From positions 1-8,724 of the forward strand of contig WRCJ01000063.1 in the NCBI GenBank assembly GCA_009784085.1: DNA of 8,724 nt. The letters run 5' to 3'. A program made the position numbers and the translations under genes. Below, piece after piece: positions 6,251 to 8,724 of the stretch. Every line of letters begins with the position of its first letter. Positions within the stretch are counted from its first letter, which is position 1. This DNA is from Oscillospiraceae bacterium. Its GTDB lineage: Bacteria > Bacillota > Clostridia > Oscillospirales > UBA929. Below the pieces are notes generated by a model. The model saw only the letters and a program-made list of their open reading frames with translations, was not told the DNA's origin and searched no databases.

Positions 6251-7196
6251 AATATTTATTTACTTCATTTCCTTCGTTTTCTTCGTTTTGTTGACGTCCG
6301 CACTGTCCGGATGTCTGATCGTCTTCGATCATATCCAGGAACCGCCTGATGTCCCTGTCGAGACGACGTCGATCTTGGAGACACCCGATCCGAATGAGAA
6401 CGGGGACGAAACCACGCCGACCCCGGACCCGGAGGTTACGACGCCTGTCCCCCAGGCTTCGGCGCCTATCACCGATGTCCAGCTCGAGGATTACTACCGG
6501 CTGGCCTCCGATATGTGGGACGCTTACCAAGCCAATGCCCCAACGGTCGTCGTCCATACGAGCGCCGATTTGGATCTCTCCCAAGCCATGGCCTATATCC
6601 GCATGTTGATCCCCAGGCACTTCCAGTTGCGCGAGACCAAGAGCTACGAGGATGACGTTTTGGTATCGATAACCTATGAGTGCCTGTTTCCGCTAGCCAT
6701 CGACGAGTCGTATGATCAAGTGGTATCGTATCTGCATGGCGTCGTGGACGATAACATCGAACCCGGCATGACAGATCGTGAAAAGCTTCAGGTGATTCAT
6801 GACTGGGTGGTACAACGAAACACGTATCCGGACACATACGACGAAGACTCCCGTTCGGCCGCCGCCCTGGTCTTGCGCGGCGACGCCATCTGCTCCGGCT
6901 ACACCGACGCGGTGAAAATCATGTGCGACTACGCGGGGATACCTTGCGTCAACCTGTCGGGCCGCGCCGTGAACGCGAAGGGGGAACGCGGGAACCATGG
7001 ATGGAACGCCGTGCGCGTCGAGGGCGAATGGTTGCATCTCGACGCGACATTCGACGATCCCAAGTCGGAATCCGGGGAGCAAATTTGCATTCACGACTAT
7101 TTCCTGATTACCACAGACGAGATAAGCGCCAACCACAGTTTCGACTTGCGCCTTACCTGGGAGGAAATGAGGGACTTCGCCGTCTGGTACTATTGA
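6237..7196 (+). CDS. Transglutaminase-like lipoprotein
   Basis: This 319-residue protein is probably exported and lipid-anchored. A basic start (MRKNR) and a hydrophobic stretch lead to the lipobox LSGC with Cys26. An acidic, Pro/Thr-rich linker follows to about residue 80 (EPPDVPVETTS, TTPTPDPEVTTP). The C-terminal half is a transglutaminase/protease-like core: the preceding segment MTDREKLQVIHDWVVQR is typical, the nucleophile is Cys219 in GDAICSGYTDAVK, the histidine is His254 in GNHGWNAV and the aspartate is Asp269 in LHLDATFDD. The intact Cys-His-Asp triad suggests an active thiol enzyme acting on cell-surface protein or peptide, as a protease or amidase or as a cross-linker; the substrate is unknown. 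The start is next to the repeat-derived AGGGGG (6221-6226) and AAGGA (6230-6234). The first 20 codons are much more AT-rich than the neighbours. Its last 11 codons form the first copy of a 34-base duplication. Confidence 0.88.
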   Translation: MRKNRIFIYFISFVFFVLLTSALSGCLIVFDHIQEPPDVPVETTSILETPDPNENGDETTPTPDPEVTTPVPQASAPITDVQLEDYYRLASDMWDAYQANAPTVVVHTSADLDLSQAMAYIRMLIPRHFQLRETKSYEDDVLVSITYECLFPLAIDESYDQVVSYLHGVVDDNIEPGMTDREKLQVIHDWVVQRNTYPDTYDEDSRSAAALVLRGDAICSGYTDAVKIMCDYAGIPCVNLSGRAVNAKGERGNHGWNAVRVEGEWLHLDATFDDPKSESGEQICIHDYFLITTDEISANHSFDLRLTWEEMRDFAVWYY

Positions 7197-7228
7197 GGAA
7201 ACGAGGGATTTCGCCGCCTGGTACTGTT
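7161..7228 (+). repeat. 34-nt imperfect tandem duplication over the lipoprotein stop
   Basis: Bases 7161-7194 and 7195-7228 are adjacent copies of a 34-base unit starting GAGGAAAYGAGGGA and ending CTGGTACTRTT. They differ at four positions, all transitions (30/34 identical). The first copy encodes the end of the lipoprotein (EEMRDFAVWYY), whose stop spans the junction. The second copy is non-coding spacer. GAGGAGGA at 7229-7236, the RBS of the next gene, looks like the start of a third copy. Confidence 0.95.
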
Positions 7229-7249
7229 GAGGAGGATCCAGATCCATGA
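7193..7249 (+). other. Possible 18-codon bridging ORF (TTG start) with the RBS of the DUF6062-type gene
   Basis: A TTG at 7193-7195 overlaps the lipoprotein stop (TTGA, 7193-7196). It opens an 18-codon frame (after the start, RKRGISPPGTVEEDPDP) that ends at TGA 7247-7249, overlapping the next gene's ATG at 7246 (ATGA). The frame covers the Shine-Dalgarno GAGGAGGA (7229-7236), which decides the start at 7246. TTG is a weak start and there is no SD for it, so real use is doubtful; the RBS is solid. Confidence 0.25.
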
Positions 7250-7878
7250 AAGAAGCCATCTACACCGTACCCATCAACGAAGCCTATGGGTCGCCGGAGG
7301 GATGCCCGCTGTGCGCGTTGCGCGCTCACTCGGAATCCTCGGGCATCGAGTTTGCCTTGGGAGCGTCCGTCATGGAGCCGGACGTGCGCATCCAAGTCAA
7401 TGAGCAGGGCTTTTGCGCCGCGCATCTGGGCGCCTTGTTGGAAAAGAAAAACCGGCTGGGCTTGTCCCTCATGCTGGAGAGCCTCTACGCCCGCCTGATC
7501 GCGAAAGGCCCATCGGGGCTTTCCTCTTTCCCCTGTTACCTGTGCCAGCGGCGGGACGCGCATATGGGGCATTTTTATGCGAACATCGTGTACATGTGGA
7601 AGACAGAACCGGATTTTAGGGTGCGCTTCGCTGCCCGCGCGAACTGTCTGCCCCACACGGCCAATCTGCTGGAGACGGCGCGGAAACTGACCTCCCGCAA
7701 GGAATACGAAGCTTTCCTGGGAGAGGCCGCCGGTTCGTGTTTGCGCCAGGCGGAGGGCTTGCACAGGGATTTGTCGGCCTTTTGCCGCAGCTTCGATTAC
7801 CGCAGCGCCGCGCAGGTATTGGACGAAGATACGAAAAAAGCAGCCGAACGGGCGGCTGCCCACTTGGGGGCAGTATAG
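7246..7878 (+). CDS. DUF6062-type cysteine-rich protein with internal duplication
   Basis: This 210-residue protein resembles the DUF6062 family of Clostridia, from the start MKEAIYTVPINEAY, CPLCALR and the segment ASVMEPDVR-IQVNEQGFCAAH. Its function is unknown. It has two cysteine/histidine sets: Cys20, Cys23 with Cys57, His60, and Cys97, Cys100 with Cys134, His137. Each is CxxC, 33 residues, CxxH. EPD-x-R (44-48 and 121-125) and LLE (64-66 and 141-143) repeat at the same 77-residue offset. This makes the protein an ungapped duplication of a module of about 50 residues or more, probably a zinc site of the CCCH kind in each half, or redox cysteines. No signal peptide or membrane segment is seen, so it is cytoplasmic. 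The start has a strong RBS (GAGGAGGA, 7229-7236). The stop overlaps the first base of the next repeat tract. Confidence 0.82.
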   Translation: MKEAIYTVPINEAYGSPEGCPLCALRAHSESSGIEFALGASVMEPDVRIQVNEQGFCAAHLGALLEKKNRLGLSLMLESLYARLIAKGPSGLSSFPCYLCQRRDAHMGHFYANIVYMWKTEPDFRVRFAARANCLPHTANLLETARKLTSRKEYEAFLGEAAGSCLRQAEGLHRDLSAFCRSFDYRSAAQVLDEDTKKAAERAAAHLGAV

Positions 7879-8004
7879 GAATGGGATGGGGTTGATGTGG
7901 GGTATTGGAATGGCGTATTGGGATGATGTGGGGATGATGCGGGGTATTGGAATGGCGTATAGGGATGATGTGGGGTATCGGAATGGGATGGGGATGATGT
8001 GGGG
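7878..8004 (+). repeat. Composite G-rich repeat array upstream of the exonuclease
   Basis: The whole spacer is repeat. Four copies begin with GGAATGG at 7878, 7907, 7949 and 7980 and carry GATGATGTGGGG-like cores. Bases 7901-7933 and 7943-7975 are 33-base direct repeats with one mismatch. The first and last copies share GGAATGGGATGGGG. The tract has about ten G3-G4 runs on the coding strand, including four between 7972 and 8004 with loops of 9, 2 and 7 bases, just before the exonuclease ATG. TGATG occurs five times. Confidence 0.92.
7881..7895 (+). other. Four-codon mini-ORF after the DUF6062-type gene
   Basis: An ATG two bases after the stop of the upstream gene reads MGWG and ends at TGA 7893-7895. 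The stop overlaps the next ATG at 7895 (TGATG, 7893-7897). It is the first step of the apparent relay to the exonuclease. Confidence 0.25.
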
Positions 8005-8008
8005 ATGA
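7895..8008 (+). CDS. Possible 37-codon repeat-encoded small ORF, coupled to the exonuclease
   Basis: This frame opens at ATG 7895, which overlaps the preceding mini-ORF stop (TGATG). It stays open across the whole repeat array and stops at TGA 8006-8008, overlapping the exonuclease ATG by 4 bases (ATGA, 8005-8008). The other two frames are interrupted at 7924 and 7935. The product would be a 37-residue Gly/Met-rich peptide with two near-identical 11-residue units, GIGMAYWDDVG and GIGMAYRDDVG, then NGMGMMWG. GGGG at 7888-7891 could serve as a weak RBS. It may be a real leader peptide, a coupling device without peptide function, or a chance open frame in a repeat. I have no homology evidence. 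Confidence 0.3.
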   Translation: MWGIGMAYWDDVGMMRGIGMAYRDDVGYRNGMGMMWG

Positions 8009-8496
8009 GATATTGTGTTATCGATTTTGAGACCACAGGGCTTGATCCAAAGATTGACGAAATCGTGGAATTCGCCGCCGTCCGGGTGGAGGATGGCGAG
8101 ATTGGCCTTCATATCGCGCAACTGTGCCAGCCCAGCGGTCCCATCCCGCCGGGCGCCACACGGGTGCATGGCATTACCGACCGCATGGTGCGCTTTGCGC
8201 ACCCATTTTCGGAATATTTATCCACGTTTTTGGATTTCATCGGCCAGGACACGCTGGTGGGGCACAATCTCCCCTTCGATTTCGGCTTTTTGCAGGCGGC
8301 TTGCGCACGGGCGGGCTGTAGTTTCGCACCGAAAAAACTGTGTACGTTGCAAATGGCCAGAAGGTTGTACCCCCAATTGCCCAGCCGACGGCTGTCCGCC
8401 GTCGCGGCGCATTTGGGGGTCAAGAGTTGCGGGTATCACCGCGCCCTGGGCGACGCGATGGCCACGGCGGGCATCCTTTTGAAGATGCTGGCATAG
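8005..8496 (+). CDS. Stand-alone DnaQ-like 3'-5' exonuclease (DEDDh family)
   Basis: This 163-residue protein is a complete DEDDh exonuclease domain, which removes nucleotides from 3' ends with two metal ions. Motif Exo I is VIDFETTG (Asp7, Glu9), Exo II is GHNLPFDFGFL (Asp92), and Exo III is HRALGDAMAT (His145, Asp150), so all five catalytic residues are present. VHGITDRMV fits the epsilon/PolC exonuclease branch. There is no polymerase, helicase or BRCT part, so the role (proofreading in trans, repair or RNA trimming) cannot be assigned. I chose ATG 8005; an in-frame GTG at 7999 is two codons upstream. The immediate RBS is poor: TGGGG abuts the ATG and ATGGGG at 7988-7993 is 11 bases away, which suits translational coupling from upstream. 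A sequence-only match to mutS repair function is not implied by the proximity. Confidence 0.9.
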   Translation: MRYCVIDFETTGLDPKIDEIVEFAAVRVEDGEIGLHIAQLCQPSGPIPPGATRVHGITDRMVRFAHPFSEYLSTFLDFIGQDTLVGHNLPFDFGFLQAACARAGCSFAPKKLCTLQMARRLYPQLPSRRLSAVAAHLGVKSCGYHRALGDAMATAGILLKMLA

Positions 8497-8517
8497 CCGG
8501 AGGCGCGGGGATGCCGT

Positions 8518-8572
8518 GGGCGGCGTAGCAGGGATGCAGACTGCGCAAAAACTATCCGGACGCCGCCCTTTT
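8518..8572 (+). terminator. Possible Rho-independent terminator after the exonuclease
   Basis: GGGCGGCGT at 8518-8526 pairs perfectly with ACGCCGCCC at 8560-8568, and TTTT follows at 8569-8572. The 9-bp stem is GC-rich, but the loop is long (33 bases) and the T tract short. It lies 21 bases after the exonuclease stop, where composition also drops toward AT, which fits an operon end. Confidence 0.5.
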
Positions 8573-8724
8573 AGCAAATCGACCTGCCGACAACACTCCA
8601 AGCGTATCGAGTATGATTCCTGCCAAGCAATTGTTGTTACTTTGCTGTGAAAACAATTATTACAGCCAAGAAAAAGAGTTCATTTAGGCGGACACAACCT
8701 CTGGCTCAAGTGACCAGCTGAGAG
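8573..8724. other. AT-richer, gene-free tail with two interleaved inverted repeats
   Basis: No coding region or RNA gene is recognised here. Two inverted repeats interleave: AATTGTT (8629-8635) with AACAATT (8652-8658), and CTTTGCTGT (8640-8648) with ACAGCCAAG (8662-8670, one mismatch). As RNA they would either compete or form an H-type pseudoknot. A weak promoter-like pair (TTGTTG at 8631, AATTAT at 8655) overlaps them but matches consensus poorly. The region may be a leader for a gene beyond the window. Confidence 0.3.

Noticed and set aside
3443..8004. The short repeats as CRISPR arrays.
   Set aside because: The units are 8-12 nt and contiguous, without unique spacers, and no cas gene is present.
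7153..8202. A 349-codon open frame on the minus strand, across the DUF6062-type gene and the G-rich repeat array, with Ile-Pro/His-Pro repeats.
   Set aside because: It is antisense to two well-supported genes, its repeat part is just the complement of the array, and it shows no recognisable domain or sensible start.

Overview
The window is a dense, GC-rich stretch of bacterial chromosome in which every recognised gene lies on the + strand. The neighbourhood suggests an uncultured, high-GC member of the Clostridia. Three things point there: miaB and mutS lie close together with one small gene between them, as in many Clostridia; a DUF6062-type protein is present, a family I associate with Clostridia; and most starts have purine-rich AGGAGG-like ribosome binding sites. 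This placement is inference from gene content, not from a marker comparison.

Layout: the 3' two thirds of an IMP dehydrogenase gene (guaB, 1-873), a TIM-barrel sugar phosphate isomerase/epimerase (900-1706), the radical-SAM tRNA methylthiotransferase miaB (about 1724-3046), a small membrane-anchored protein of unknown function (3043-3447), mutS (3506-6130), a transglutaminase-like lipoprotein (6237-7196), a DUF6062-type cysteine-rich protein (7246-7878) and a stand-alone DEDDh 3'-5' exonuclease (8005-8496). A possible terminator (8518-8572) and a more AT-rich, gene-free tail follow. The genes are mostly housekeeping: purine synthesis, tRNA modification, mismatch repair and a DnaQ-like nuclease. 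They are packed closely enough to be largely co-transcribed.

The unusual part is the joints between genes. Every spacer longer than about 30 bases is built largely from short tandem repeats, and each has its own sequence and period: 9/12 nt in frame at the miaB start, 8 nt before mutS, 9 nt before the lipoprotein, a 34-nt duplication before the DUF6062 gene, and a composite G-rich array before the exonuclease. At most joints the spacer can also be read as a chain of very small ORFs whose stop codons overlap the next start (ATGA, TGATG, TTGA). The chain runs from the upstream gene's stop to the downstream gene's start. The clearest case is before mutS: the 8-nt unit produces a ladder of four-codon mini-ORFs, each overlapping the next by 4 nt. 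Before the exonuclease, a 37-codon ORF made of repeats ends in an ATGA overlap with the exonuclease start. I read this as a possible translational relay, or as the trace of local repeat expansion kept in check by translational coupling. This is inference and needs genome-wide statistics and ribosome profiling.

Two protein-level points also stand out. MiaB appears to lack its usual C-terminal TRAM domain. The DUF6062-type protein is an ungapped internal duplication, with all its motifs repeated at a constant offset of 77 residues.
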